DNA from: Trinickia terrae
GTDB lineage: Bacteria > Pseudomonadota > Gammaproteobacteria > Burkholderiales > Burkholderiaceae
Direction of reading: 5' to 3'
Assembly (NCBI RefSeq): GCF_005144415.1
Contig: NZ_SWJE01000007.1
Location: forward strand, 186,001-250,000
Length of the DNA stretch: 64,000 bases
In this document: positions 28,796 to 37,726 of the stretch, piece by piece
Layout of the letters: every line of letters starts with the position of its first letter
Position numbering within the stretch: position 1 is the stretch's first letter
Made by a program: the position numbers and the translations under genes
Notes under the pieces: generated by a model
What the model saw: the letters and a program-made list of their open reading frames with translations, nothing else
Told to the model about the DNA's origin: nothing
Database searches by the model: none

Positions 28796-29647
28796 TCAAT
28801 CTCCTTCGAAGACAGGGCGGGTTTTCGCCGCGAATGCGCGATACGCACGATCGAAATCGCGCGTGGCCATGCAGATCGCCTGCGCTTGCGCTTCGGACTC
28901 GATCGCTTCGTCGACGCCCATGTTCCATTCCTGATGCAGCATCTTCTTCGTGATGCCGTGTGCGAAGGTCGGGCCGCCGGCGATCTCCGCCGCGAGCCTG
29001 GTTGCGTCCGCAACCAATTCGGAAGGCTCGCACAAGCGGTTGTAGAACCCCCACGCATAGCCTTCCTCGCCGCTCGCCGAGCGGCCCGTGAAGAGCAATT
29101 CGGAGGCGCGCCCCTGGCCGATGATGCGCGGCAGGATCGAGCATGCGCCCATGTCGCAGCCGGCGAGGCCGACGCGCGTGAAGAGGAACGCGAGCTTGCT
29201 GCGCGCGGTGCCATAGCGCATGTCCGACGCCATCGCGATGATCGCGCCCGCGCCCGCGCAGACACCGTCCACCGCCGCGATCACCGGCTGCGGACAATGC
29301 CGCATCGCCTTGACGAGATCGCCCGTCATGCGTGTGAACATCAGCAGCTCGGGGACGGCCAAGCCGATCAGCGGGCCGATGATTTCGTGCACGTCGCCGC
29401 CCGAGCAGAAGTTCTCGCCGGCGCCGTGGATCACGACGGCCTTGATGTCGGTCGCGTAGGGAAGCTGGCGAAACAGGTCGCGCAGCTCGGCATACGATTC
29501 GAAGGTCAGCGGATTCTTGCGCTCGGGGCGATTGAGCGTGATCGTCGCGACGTGCTCGCTCACCGACCAGCCGAAGTGGCGCGCCTCGTATTGCGCGAGC
29601 GTCGTGCGATTGCCCGCGAACAGGCCGTCTGCGGTGGATGTTGTCAT
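28796..29647 (-). CDS. Enoyl-CoA hydratase/isomerase family protein
   Basis: 283 residues, crotonase fold. [20 protein letters not shown], the oxyanion-hole segments [20 protein letters not shown] and [20 protein letters not shown], and [20 protein letters not shown] are typical. It would hydrate or hydrolyse the alicyclic CoA ester in the operon's pathway. The ATG at 29647 lies 5 bp after marR; a longer frame to 29758 falls inside marR and is not used. Confidence 0.9.
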   Translation of the reverse strand: MTTSTADGLFAGNRTTLAQYEARHFGWSVSEHVATITLNRPERKNPLTFESYAELRDLFRQLPYATDIKAVVIHGAGENFCSGGDVHEIIGPLIGLAVPELLMFTRMTGDLVKAMRHCPQPVIAAVDGVCAGAGAIIAMASDMRYGTARSKLAFLFTRVGLAGCDMGACSILPRIIGQGRASELLFTGRSASGEEGYAWGFYNRLCEPSELVADATRLAAEIAGGPTFAHGITKKMLHQEWNMGVDEAIESEAQAQAICMATRDFDRAYRAFAAKTRPVFEGD

Positions 29648-29652
29648 GGGTA

Positions 29653-30216
29653 TCAGCTCTTCAGGTTGTCGATCAGATGCTGCTTCAGCTTGCCGAGGCG
29701 CTGATGCATCCTCGATTTCTCGTCGAGGCCCAGGCCGCCGAACAATTCGACGACCCATTGCTCGTGCGCCACGGCCATCCGGTCGAACAGCTCGCGGCCC
29801 GCGGGCGTCAAGCGCACGCTGAACGCGCGGCGGTCGTTCGGATCGGCATCGCGCGCGACGAGTCCTTCTTTCTCCAGTTGATCGGTGATGCCTGTCACGT
29901 TGCCGCCCGTCACCATCAGGCGGCGCGAGATCTCGCTCATCTTCAGGCCTTCGGGATGGCGCTCGAGCTGCGCCATCAGGTCGAAGCGGGGCAGCGTCGT
30001 ATCGAATTCGGCGCGCAGGCGGCGGCGCAGCTCGGCTTGCACGAGGTTGGTCGTCGTCAGCATGCGCAGCCAGAGGCGCAGGCCCATGTGACTGTCGGCG
30101 CCTGTGCTCATCTCGAGATCGACGACGTTCTCGGCGGGCTTCGGCGTGCCTTTGCGGGTGTCGTTCGGCGGCATGGCAGTTGCCTTCTTTCTGGCGGCGG
30201 ATTTGTTCGTGGTCAC
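29653..30216 (-). CDS. MarR family transcriptional regulator
   Basis: 187 residues: a basic N-terminal extension, then the winged helix ([60 protein letters not shown] wing) and a helical dimer end. MarR regulators of aromatic-CoA operons are repressors released by the CoA thioester. It is inside the operon, so it would feed back on its own transcript; the palindrome at the operon promoter (33422-33436) is the candidate site. GTG start overlaps the SDR stop as GTGA; an in-frame ATG at 30174 is the alternative. Confidence 0.9.
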   Translation of the reverse strand: MTTNKSAARKKATAMPPNDTRKGTPKPAENVVDLEMSTGADSHMGLRLWLRMLTTTNLVQAELRRRLRAEFDTTLPRFDLMAQLERHPEGLKMSEISRRLMVTGGNVTGITDQLEKEGLVARDADPNDRRAFSVRLTPAGRELFDRMAVAHEQWVVELFGGLGLDEKSRMHQRLGKLKQHLIDNLKS

Positions 30217-30992
30217 GTGACTTCTCCGCCTGAAACGGATATCGATTGGCCCGTCATCGAGCCGGCTTCGGGCTGGCAGAGCCAGAGCACCGCATGCGCG
30301 ACTTCGCCGGGCGTGACGAAGCGCTGCTGCGGATTGCCTTGCACGAGGGACGCCCGTGCTTCGGCTTCGCTGCGGCCCGTCTTTGCAATGATTTGATCAA
30401 GCGATTCGCGCAGCAAATCGGTCTCCGTGTAGCCGGGACAAACCGCGTTGACGGTCACGCCTTTGGTCGCGACTTCGAGCGCGAGCGAGCGCGTCAGGCC
30501 GATCACGCCATGCTTGGCCGCGCAATACGCGGCGACGTATGGATAGCCGATCTGCCCCGCCGTGCTCGCAACGTTGACGATGCGGCCGTCACGGCGCGCG
30601 ATCATCGCGGGCAGCACGGCCTGCGTGCAGAGGAAGACGCCGGTCAGGTTGACGTCGAGCATGCGCTGCCATAGCGCCATGTCGGTCTTCGCGAACGGCG
30701 CGGCCTGAGCCTGGCCCGCGTTGTTGACGAGCACGTCGACGGCGTCGAAGGCTTTCGTCGCGGCGGCAAAGGCTTGCGTCACCGACTCCGCTTGCGTGAC
30801 ATCGACGCTCACGCAGCCGACTTCGCCGAGCTCGGCAAGACGCGTACGTTGCCATTCGAGCCGGGCGGCGTCGCGGCCCATCAGCGTGACGCGGGCGCCC
30901 GCGCGCAACAGTGCTTCGGCCGTCGCCGCACCGATGCCGCTGCCGCCGCCCGTGACGACCGCGTGCTTGTTGGCGAGCGAATGCGCGCTCAT
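30213..30992 (-). CDS. Short-chain dehydrogenase/reductase (SDR)
   Basis: 259 residues, classical SDR: nucleotide motif [24 protein letters not shown] motif ([14 protein letters not shown]), catalytic Ser in [11 protein letters not shown], YxxxK as [10 protein letters not shown], and [10 protein letters not shown]. It likely oxidises a hydroxyacyl-CoA in the aryl-CoA pathway (family relatives include 3-hydroxyacyl-CoA and 3-hydroxybutyrate dehydrogenases). It shares ATGA overlaps with the monooxygenase before it and GTGA with marR after it. Confidence 0.92.
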   Translation of the reverse strand: MSAHSLANKHAVVTGGGSGIGAATAEALLRAGARVTLMGRDAARLEWQRTRLAELGEVGCVSVDVTQAESVTQAFAAATKAFDAVDVLVNNAGQAQAAPFAKTDMALWQRMLDVNLTGVFLCTQAVLPAMIARRDGRIVNVASTAGQIGYPYVAAYCAAKHGVIGLTRSLALEVATKGVTVNAVCPGYTETDLLRESLDQIIAKTGRSEAEARASLVQGNPQQRFVTPGEVAHAVLWLCQPEAGSMTGQSISVSGGEVT

Positions 30993-33370
30993 ACCAGCTC
31001 CTCCGCGCGCTGCAAACGCTCGGCCGGCGTAGCGCGCGCGTTCTGCCCGGCCATCGCGCGCTCGCGTTCGAGATTGCGCTCGAGCTGCGACTTCGCCGCG
31101 GTGTACTGCTTCGGCCACGTCACATCGAGGTAGCCGATCTTGGCGGCTTCGGTGAGTGTCCATGCTGGGTTCGCGAGATGCGGGCGCGCGATCGCGCACA
31201 AGTCGGCGCGGCCCGCGGCGATGATGCTGTTGACGTGATCGGCCTCCGAAATCGCGCCGACGGCGATCGTCGAGATACCGGCCTCGTTGCGGATGCGGTC
31301 CGAGAACGGCGTCTGGAACATGCGGCCGTACACGGGCTTTTCTTCCTTGCTGACCTGGCCCGAAGAGACGTCGATCATGTCCGCACCTGCCGCCTTGAAC
31401 GCACGCGCGATCTCGACGGCATCGTCTGGCGTATTGCCGCCCTCGACCCAATCATGCGCAGAAATACGCACGGAAATCGGTTTGTGCGCGGGCCACACTT
31501 CACGGATCGCGGCAAACACTTCCAGCGGATAGCGCAGGCGATTCGCGAGCGAGCCGCCGTATTCGTCGGTGCGATGGTTCGTGAGCGGCGACAGGAAGCT
31601 CGACAGGAAATAGCCGTGCGCGCAGTGCAATTCGAGCCAATCGAAGCCCGCTTCTTCAGCCATTTGCGCCGCGCGCACGAACTGCTGCTGGATTTCGCGC
31701 AGTTCCTCGCGGCCCGCTTCGCGCGACCATTGGCTGACGCCCTTCAGATATTGCTGCGGGGACGCCGACACGAGCGACCAGTTGCCATCGGGCAGCGGCT
31801 GGTCGATGCCTTCCCAGCTCACGCGCGTCGACGCTTTCGCGCCCGCGTGGCCGAGCTGCATGCCGATCTTCGCGTCCGAGTTCGCGTGCACGAAATCGAC
31901 GATTCGGCGCCACGCCCGCAGATGCTCCGGCGTGTACATGCCCGGACATCCCGGCGTAATGCGCGCTTCGGGCGACACGCAGGTCATCTCCGTCATCACG
32001 AGCGCGGCGCCGCCCATCGCGCGCGCGCCGAGATGCATCAGGTGATAGTCGCCGGCAACGCCGTCGACCGCCGAATACTGCGCCATCGGCGAGACGACGA
32101 CGCGGTTCTTCAACGTCACGCCGCGCAGCGTGAACGGCGTGAACATCGGCGGAATCGATTTTGTGCGTTGGTTTGTGTCGCGTGCCCGGCCATCGGCGCG
32201 CGACGCCAGCCAGTTTTCGAACGACGACAGATAGCGCGCGTCGCGCGTGCGCAGGTTCTCGTGCGAGATGCGCTGCGAGCGCGTCAGCAGCGAGTAGGCG
32301 AATTGCTCCGGCTCGAACGACACATAGCGATCGACATGCTCGAACCATTCCGTCGAATTGCGCGCGGCGTTCTGGATGCGCAGCACGTCGACGCTGCGCA
32401 CGTCCGTGTAGTGATCGAGCGCGGCGTCGAGATCGCGCGGATGCGCGGCGATGCTCGTCGCGAGCTCGATCGCGTCTTCGAGTGCGAGCTTGGTGCCGGA
32501 GCCGATCGAGAAATGCGCGGTATGCGCGGCGTCGCCCATCAGGACGACGGGCGTCGTGCCGCCGTCTGCTCGCGGCTTGCGATGCACCCACTGCCGGTTG
32601 ACGACGCGCGGAAAGCGAATCCATTGCGACGAGCCGCGCAGGTGCGATGCGTTCGACATCAGCGGATGGCCGTCGAGGTACTTCGCGAACAGGCGCTCGC
32701 AGAACGCGATGCTTTCTTCCTTGCTCATCTCGTCGAGGCCGGCGGCGCGCCACACGCGCTCGGGCGTTTCGACGATGAAGGTCGAGGTGTTGTCGTCGAA
32801 GCGGTAGGCGTGCGCCTGGAACCAGCCCCATTCGGTCTTTTCGAAGGCGAACGTGAAGGCGTCGAACAACTTGTTGGTGCCGAGCCAGACGAAGCGGCAG
32901 TCGCGCATGTCGATGTCGGGCTGGTACGTCGCCGCGTATTTCTGGCGGACCGCGCTATTGGCGCCGTCGCAGGCGACGATCAGATCGGCGCCGTAGGCGT
33001 CGTCGTCCGTCACGTTGGTTTCGAAGACGAGCTTGACGCCGACTTCTTCGCAGCGCGCCTGCAGGATGTTCAAAAGACGCTTGCGGCCAATGCCGCAGAA
33101 GCCGTGGCCCGACGAGCGCACCTTGCTGCCGCGGAAGTGGATCTCGATGTCGTCCCAGTGGTTGAACGCGTCGAGAATCATCTCGGCGCTCTTGGCGTCG
33201 GCGGCGCGCAGGTTGCCGAGCGTCTGGTCCGAGAACACGACGCCCCAGCCGAACGTGTCGTAGGGGCGGTTGCGTTCGACGACCGAGACCTCGTGTGCTG
33301 GGTTTTGCAGCTTCATCAACAGGCCAAAGTACAACCCGGCCGGGCCGCCTCCGATGCAGACGATGCGCAT
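30989..33370 (-). CDS. Bifunctional aryl-CoA monooxygenase/reductase (2-aminobenzoyl-CoA monooxygenase/reductase; annotated elsewhere as salicylyl-CoA 5-hydroxylase/oxidoreductase)
   Basis: 793 residues with two enzymes in one chain. Residues 1 to about 395 are a FAD monooxygenase ([23 protein letters not shown] motif [20 protein letters not shown] with GD at 279-280). From about 409 an Old Yellow Enzyme-like FMN domain follows ([55 protein letters not shown]). This fusion is that of 2-aminobenzoyl-CoA monooxygenase/reductase, which hydroxylates and then reduces the ring. First gene of the operon, with GAGGAG before the ATG and a sigma70 promoter at 33398-33426. Confidence 0.9.
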   Translation of the reverse strand: MRIVCIGGGPAGLYFGLLMKLQNPAHEVSVVERNRPYDTFGWGVVFSDQTLGNLRAADAKSAEMILDAFNHWDDIEIHFRGSKVRSSGHGFCGIGRKRLLNILQARCEEVGVKLVFETNVTDDDAYGADLIVACDGANSAVRQKYAATYQPDIDMRDCRFVWLGTNKLFDAFTFAFEKTEWGWFQAHAYRFDDNTSTFIVETPERVWRAAGLDEMSKEESIAFCERLFAKYLDGHPLMSNASHLRGSSQWIRFPRVVNRQWVHRKPRADGGTTPVVLMGDAAHTAHFSIGSGTKLALEDAIELATSIAAHPRDLDAALDHYTDVRSVDVLRIQNAARNSTEWFEHVDRYVSFEPEQFAYSLLTRSQRISHENLRTRDARYLSSFENWLASRADGRARDTNQRTKSIPPMFTPFTLRGVTLKNRVVVSPMAQYSAVDGVAGDYHLMHLGARAMGGAALVMTEMTCVSPEARITPGCPGMYTPEHLRAWRRIVDFVHANSDAKIGMQLGHAGAKASTRVSWEGIDQPLPDGNWSLVSASPQQYLKGVSQWSREAGREELREIQQQFVRAAQMAEEAGFDWLELHCAHGYFLSSFLSPLTNHRTDEYGGSLANRLRYPLEVFAAIREVWPAHKPISVRISAHDWVEGGNTPDDAVEIARAFKAAGADMIDVSSGQVSKEEKPVYGRMFQTPFSDRIRNEAGISTIAVGAISEADHVNSIIAAGRADLCAIARPHLANPAWTLTEAAKIGYLDVTWPKQYTAAKSQLERNLERERAMAGQNARATPAERLQRAEELV

Positions 33371-33397
33371 GTTTGCTCCTCGCGTGGTGTTGAGCTT

Positions 33398-33436
33398 AAT
33401 TTAGTCATTGATATTTTAGGTGTCAAGTAATTTGAC
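33398..33436 (-). promoter_or_regulatory. Sigma70-type promoter with overlapping palindrome for the aryl-CoA operon
   Basis: On the minus strand: -35 TTGACA (33426-33421), a 17-bp spacer, and -10 TAAATT (33403-33398), 28 bp before the start codon. The -35 box lies inside the palindrome GTCAAATTACTTGAC (33422-33436, 5-bp arms), well placed for repression by the operon's MarR protein. Confidence 0.7.
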
Positions 33437-34452
33437 GGGGAGAATTTGGGGGTAGATCGGTTTGATCCGGGAGAATAAAGTCCGTCACGGATTTTTCACC
33501 ATGTGGACTCCGGCTGAGTTTGCCTCGTGGTTTCCTTAATCTGGAATCTGGAATGGGTGGCAGGCGGTATTGGCAGGGCGTGGAGATTTGGCGGAATGTA
33601 GCGAAGTCCGTGACGGTACCCGCCAAGACTTTCATTCCATGAAGAATCATCGATTCAAGATGCTGGCGGCGGCTGCATTGTGGGACACCACATGGCAAAG
33701 AAGCACGCCGAAGAGCAAGCCGCACAACGTAAAGCCGAGCGGGCGCAATAGCAGGCGCGGTGATGGTCCGCCGTCGCTCTCGGCGCCATCACTTGTCCCC
33801 ACATTTTGTTGGCAAAGCTGTGGACAACCTGCGGACAGGCATCGTAGGTGTTTGATGCACCGTGGGTATACCGCGCAGTCAGCGGCGTAGGCGCCAAGCC
33901 CCATTGGAGCCTGCACGGCGCGGCGCAGGCATGCTGGGCGGTTTCAAAACTGAGGCCCGGCAACTCGCAGGGTGAGAAACGACGTAAAGTGCACTTCCGT
34001 GCAGGAGTCGAGCCGGTAGCATCCCCCTTTACACTGACCCGCTCGCGCCCTGTGAAGTCGGTCGCGCTCACAGCTAAATTGCGAATCGTCTTTGCAGTTG
34101 GCATCTCGCGACTAAGGAGAAAGGTTGTAGCAACATGCCGAAAAGCCGCCATCTGGCGACCGGCATGCCGAATGACCGAGAACGGTCGCAAGTACGTGTT
34201 CAGTTTTGGTGAGACCGATCACTCTTGACCGCCGACATGCGAGGGCCCGGAAAGCGACATATAGCTGCCTGATCAAAGCCGGTACTTGAATGACGATAAA
34301 GGCCGAACTGCGGCCGGCGAGCTCCCGCGGGGGCATGAGAGTTCGACTTCGAGATCCGCCCTAGGCGCTAGGCGAAGTGACACGGTGAGAGCGAAAGCGC
34401 TGCGGGGATGAAAGATAAGAAGTACCCAAATGCGACTACCTAACCCGATCCG
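33437..34452. other. About 1 kb without a recognisable gene
   Basis: Open frames on both strands lack ribosome binding sites, normal codon bias and recognisable motifs. Composition is less GC-rich than the flanking operons. A 19-codon frame at about 33692-33751 (MAKKHAEEQAAQRKAERAQ) is basic and Ala-rich but has no support. The stretch may be decayed mobile DNA between two functional blocks. Confidence 0.45.
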
Positions 34453-35202
34453 TCAGTTGCCACCGCGTGGACTGAAAGTTCGCGGGAACACCACGGGCGC
34501 ATGCCGGTCTACGAGCCGATATCCCAGCGCCGGCCGATTCGATTCCCCAGCGACGTAGCCAGCTTCCTTGAGGAATCCCGCGGCAAGCATGCGCGTGCGG
34601 AAACCGCTTTTGTCCACCGGTCGGCCAAGCACGATCTCATACGCCCGCTGCAACTGTGGCAGCGTAAATGGCTCCGGCAGCAGGAAAGCCGGCAGGGACG
34701 TGTATTCGACCTTGCTGCGCAGCCGCTCAACCGCTGCCTCAAGGATGTCGTCGTGATCGAACGCGAGTCCGCGGTTCTGAGTCACCGCATCGACCTCGAA
34801 CCACGCCACTTCGGCGGCATTCGCGCCTCTGATGAGAACCCCATTCTGAGCGGAAATCAGCGCGAACGAGACATGTGTGGCTGACCATCCGCGCGGGTCG
34901 CGCGTCGCGCTGCCCCAACTGCCGAGCTGCTCCAGATACGGACTCTTCACGCCGGTCTTCTCGAGCAGTTTGCGGCGCGCGCAGTCTTCGAGCGTCGCGT
35001 CGGCCGCTACGTCGACAAAGCCGCCCGGTAGCGCCCAGCACCCCGGATACGGTTCGCCGGCACCGACTGGCCGCTGCACGAGCAGAACCTGCAGTGCGTT
35101 ATCGAGCACCGTGAAGATCACGACGTCGACCGTCGTGTACGGCAGAGAAAACTCGGAGCCCTGACGGACGTGTCGTCGGGAGGCAGAAGTCTTTTGTGTC
35201 AT
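34453..35202 (-). CDS. NUDIX-domain transcriptional regulator, NrtR-like
   Basis: 249 residues: a NUDIX-fold domain (about 22-155, GCWALPGGFVDVAADATLED) followed by a winged-helix region (about 165-240, PFTLPQLQRAYEIVLGRPVD and KSGFRTRMLAAGFL). NrtR proteins use a catalytically weak NUDIX domain to sense ADP-ribose and repress NAD genes. The box here reads RRKLLEKTG instead of R-E-x-x-E-E-x-G, losing two catalytic glutamates, which favours a sensor over a hydrolase. It is divergent from an SPFH/NAD-kinase-like pair across a double palindrome, a fitting operator. Confidence 0.85.
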   Translation of the reverse strand: MTQKTSASRRHVRQGSEFSLPYTTVDVVIFTVLDNALQVLLVQRPVGAGEPYPGCWALPGGFVDVAADATLEDCARRKLLEKTGVKSPYLEQLGSWGSATRDPRGWSATHVSFALISAQNGVLIRGANAAEVAWFEVDAVTQNRGLAFDHDDILEAAVERLRSKVEYTSLPAFLLPEPFTLPQLQRAYEIVLGRPVDKSGFRTRMLAAGFLKEAGYVAGESNRPALGYRLVDRHAPVVFPRTFSPRGGN

Positions 35203-35236
35203 GGCGAACCAGAAAACTTGACGACCCTCATTCTAG

Positions 35237-35274
35237 GTTGTATTGTGCAACTCAAACAAGTTGTACTGTACAAC
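35237..35274. promoter_or_regulatory. Tandem palindromes between nrtR-like gene and SPFH gene (candidate operators)
   Basis: GTTGTATTGTGCAAC (35237-35251) and GTTGTACTGTACAAC (35260-35274), the second a perfect 7-1-7 palindrome, 23 bp apart start to start, about two helical turns. They occupy the space between the divergent starts at 35202 and 35295 and are the obvious sites for the NrtR-like protein. Confidence 0.7.
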
Positions 35275-35294
35275 TCAAAAGAGAGGCCATCATC

Positions 35295-36323
35295 ATGTTC
35301 GGGATTCGATTCATCAAGTCGCAGCCGACCGTTCACCTGATGCAGTTCCAAGCCGGAAGGGTGGTGCGCGAAGGCGCCGGGCTGTCGTTCTTCTACTACG
35401 CCCCGGCGACGACGCTGGTGTCCGTTCCGGTCGCAAGCCAGGATCGCCCTTTCATCCTCGAACTGGTCACCGCGGATTTCCAGAGCGTGACCGTGCAGGG
35501 TCAAGTGACCTACCGCATCAGCGACCCGCACCGTACCGCAGCGATGATGGATTTCTCGCTGGGTAAGGACGGCCGGTCGTATGTCTCCGAAGATCCGAAG
35601 CGGCTCGGGGAACGTGTCGCGATGCAGGTCGAGGTGATCGTGCAGCAGGCCGTGCAGGCGCTGGAATTGAAGGAGGCGCTGCGCGCCTCGGCGTCGATTG
35701 CCCGCACGGCGCAGATGGAACTCGCCAACCAGCCCGAAATCGAGGCGCTGGGTCTGGAGATTCTGGGCGTCTCGGTGATGGCCGTGAAGCCGACCCCGGA
35801 CATTGCCCGGGCGCTGGAAGCGGAGGCACGCGAGTCCAACCTCAAGGCGGCCGACGACGCCGTCTATCTGCGGCGCATGTCGGCCGTGGAAAACGAGCGC
35901 GCAATCCGGCAGAACGAACTGGATACCGACATCGCGGTCGAGCAGAAGAAGCGGCAAATCCGCGAGACGCAGATGGAAGCGAAGGCCACGCTGATGCGCA
36001 AGGAAAACGAGTTGCGTGGTGAGCAGATGGCGTCCGACATCGAACTCGAGGAAAAAGGCAAGGCATTCGTGGCGGGACAGGCACACAACAGCCGTACCCT
36101 CGCGGAGGCCGAGGCGCACAGGGTGGCGGCGGTGATGCAGGCGCTCGAGAAGGCCGATCCGCGTGTCGTCAACGCACTCGCCGCGGCCGGCATGCAGCCG
36201 GGCCAGTTGATCGCCCAGGCCTTTGGCGGGATCGCGGAACGGGCAGAGCGCATCGGGCAGCTCAACGTGTCGCCGGAGCTGCTTCAGGGACTCATGGGCG
36301 CGGGGGCGAGGGCAGCGTCATGA
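35295..36323 (+). CDS. SPFH/band 7 (prohibitin-like) domain protein
   Basis: 342 residues. The SPFH domain spans about 5-190 (REGAGLSFFYYAPATTLVSV, VTVQGQVTYRISDPHRTAAM, ANQPEIEALGLEILGVSVMA), followed by a charged coiled coil (about 200-270, NELDTDIAVEQKKRQIRETQ) and a Gly/Ala-rich end. SPFH proteins form membrane-associated oligomeric rings. No obvious N-terminal membrane helix is seen, unusual for the class, so contact may be peripheral. GAGAGG precedes the ATG. The stop overlaps the next start (ATGA), tying it to the NAD-kinase-like protein. Confidence 0.88.
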   Translation: MFGIRFIKSQPTVHLMQFQAGRVVREGAGLSFFYYAPATTLVSVPVASQDRPFILELVTADFQSVTVQGQVTYRISDPHRTAAMMDFSLGKDGRSYVSEDPKRLGERVAMQVEVIVQQAVQALELKEALRASASIARTAQMELANQPEIEALGLEILGVSVMAVKPTPDIARALEAEARESNLKAADDAVYLRRMSAVENERAIRQNELDTDIAVEQKKRQIRETQMEAKATLMRKENELRGEQMASDIELEEKGKAFVAGQAHNSRTLAEAEAHRVAAVMQALEKADPRVVNALAAAGMQPGQLIAQAFGGIAERAERIGQLNVSPELLQGLMGAGARAAS

Positions 36324-37252
36324 ACGCCGAGGCCCGCAAGGTCGTGCTGGTGACGCGCCGCACGCGGCTCGAGGACCTGATTGCGCGGCATCACACGCTG
36401 GCGCAGGCGAAGTTCTACATTGAGCACCTTGGCGCCGATTTCTCGGACTACCTCGCCGAGAATGCAGCGTACGCGCGCAGCATGGACCTTACCGTGCGCG
36501 CGCTCGAGGACTGGGGGCGTTACCAGTTGGTTGACCGGAACTACCTGCTGAATTTCATCTTCGCGTCCGACGATATCGTCGTGGCGCTGGGACAGGACGG
36601 GTTGGTCGCGAACTCGATGAAGTACCTCGATGGTCAGCCGCTGATCGGGCTGAACCCCGAGCCTTCGAGGTGGGACGGCATCTTGCTTCCGTTCGAGCCG
36701 CGGGAGCTTGGGGCGGTACTCACTGACGTCGCTCACGGCCGCCGTCCGATGAAGGCGGTCACGATGGCGGAGGCGAGGCTCTCGGACGGACAGGTGCTGC
36801 GTGCCGTCAATGACCTTTTCATCGGCCCGCGCACGCATGCTTCGGCACTCTACGAGATCGAGTTGGGCAAGCGGCGCGAATCGCAGTCGTCATCTGGCAT
36901 CATCGTCTCCACGGGGCTCGGTTCGACGGCCTGGCTCAAGAGCGTCGTGACGGGAGCGTTCGGCGTCGCACATGCAATGGGGGGAAGGGCTGGAAACGTC
37001 CAGTATCAGCCGCAGCCCTGGGATAGTCCCGAACTCACTTTCGCCGTGCGGGAGCCGTTTCCGAGCCGGGTATCGAGGACCGAACTGGTATTTGGCCACG
37101 TGAGCGCAGGGCAGCCGCTGCGTCTTCGCTCGCGCATGCCCGAAAACGGCGTGATCTTTTCTGACGGGATCGAGGCCGACTACCTGAGATTTACGGCAGG
37201 GATGGAAGCAACGGTGTCCGTCGCGGCGAGACAGGGGTGTCTGGTTGTGTAG
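36320..37252 (+). CDS. NAD kinase-like (diacylglycerol/NAD kinase superfamily) protein
   Basis: 310 residues. Motifs match the ATP-NAD kinase fold: GQDGLV at 91-96 for the GGDG loop, IGLNPEPSRWDG, VNDLFIG at 163-169 for the NE/D motif, and GIIVSTGLGSTAWLKS for the T-G-S-T-A-Y segment. It is not the housekeeping NAD kinase in length or motif detail (GQDG, and Gly-Leu in place of Pro-Thr). With an NrtR-like regulator upstream, a role in NAD(P) or ADP-ribose chemistry is likely, but phosphorylation of NAD is not proven. Confidence 0.8.
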   Translation: MNAEARKVVLVTRRTRLEDLIARHHTLAQAKFYIEHLGADFSDYLAENAAYARSMDLTVRALEDWGRYQLVDRNYLLNFIFASDDIVVALGQDGLVANSMKYLDGQPLIGLNPEPSRWDGILLPFEPRELGAVLTDVAHGRRPMKAVTMAEARLSDGQVLRAVNDLFIGPRTHASALYEIELGKRRESQSSSGIIVSTGLGSTAWLKSVVTGAFGVAHAMGGRAGNVQYQPQPWDSPELTFAVREPFPSRVSRTELVFGHVSAGQPLRLRSRMPENGVIFSDGIEADYLRFTAGMEATVSVAARQGCLVV

Positions 37253-37726
37253 TCCGTCAAGGCCCTTGGCTGCAAGGAAAGTGCACGTAATCGTGGAGGC
37301 GCGAGGTGCGCCGTTGGTGCGAGATTCACGACGAAACGGCAGAGGTCGCTCGGGCCAGTTTCGAATACCGTGACACGTCAGGCGCACGGGCGACCAGCGA
37401 GGCAAAGTCGGGCGGAGCGGTGTAGGGACCGTTTCCTCGCTTGGGTGACGGGACAGAGGCGACTTCCCTGCCAATGACCGAACGTCGTGTGGTTCGTGAC
37501 AGTAAAGCTGCGAACTGGAAATGTTCGCTGACCAATAAAGTTGCAACCTAGCGAGTTCGTACGTGGGCAAACTCGTGCTCTTGGGTGTACTCCCAGTCCG
37601 TAGGTCGAGTGTGTTTTGCGCGATTTACCGACTGCCACCTACACTTTGGGTGCCAGATTCGGTCTACCCCTGGGGCACGCGGGCCGCTTCGCGTTTGGAC
37701 GCGACGCGCATGCCCAGCCAGAGGTT
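37253..37726. other. Intergenic region without recognisable genes
   Basis: About 470 bp between convergent genes. No terminator hairpin with T tract, RNA gene or repeat was recognised. Frames present lack ribosome binding sites. Confidence 0.45.

Noticed and set aside
31178-33430. 750-codon open frame on the plus strand
   Set aside because: Antisense shadow of the monooxygenase/reductase gene, which has clear FAD and OYE motifs.
33655-34191. 178-codon minus-strand frame in the 1-kb gap
   Set aside because: No ribosome binding site, no family motif, ordinary codon bias absent.
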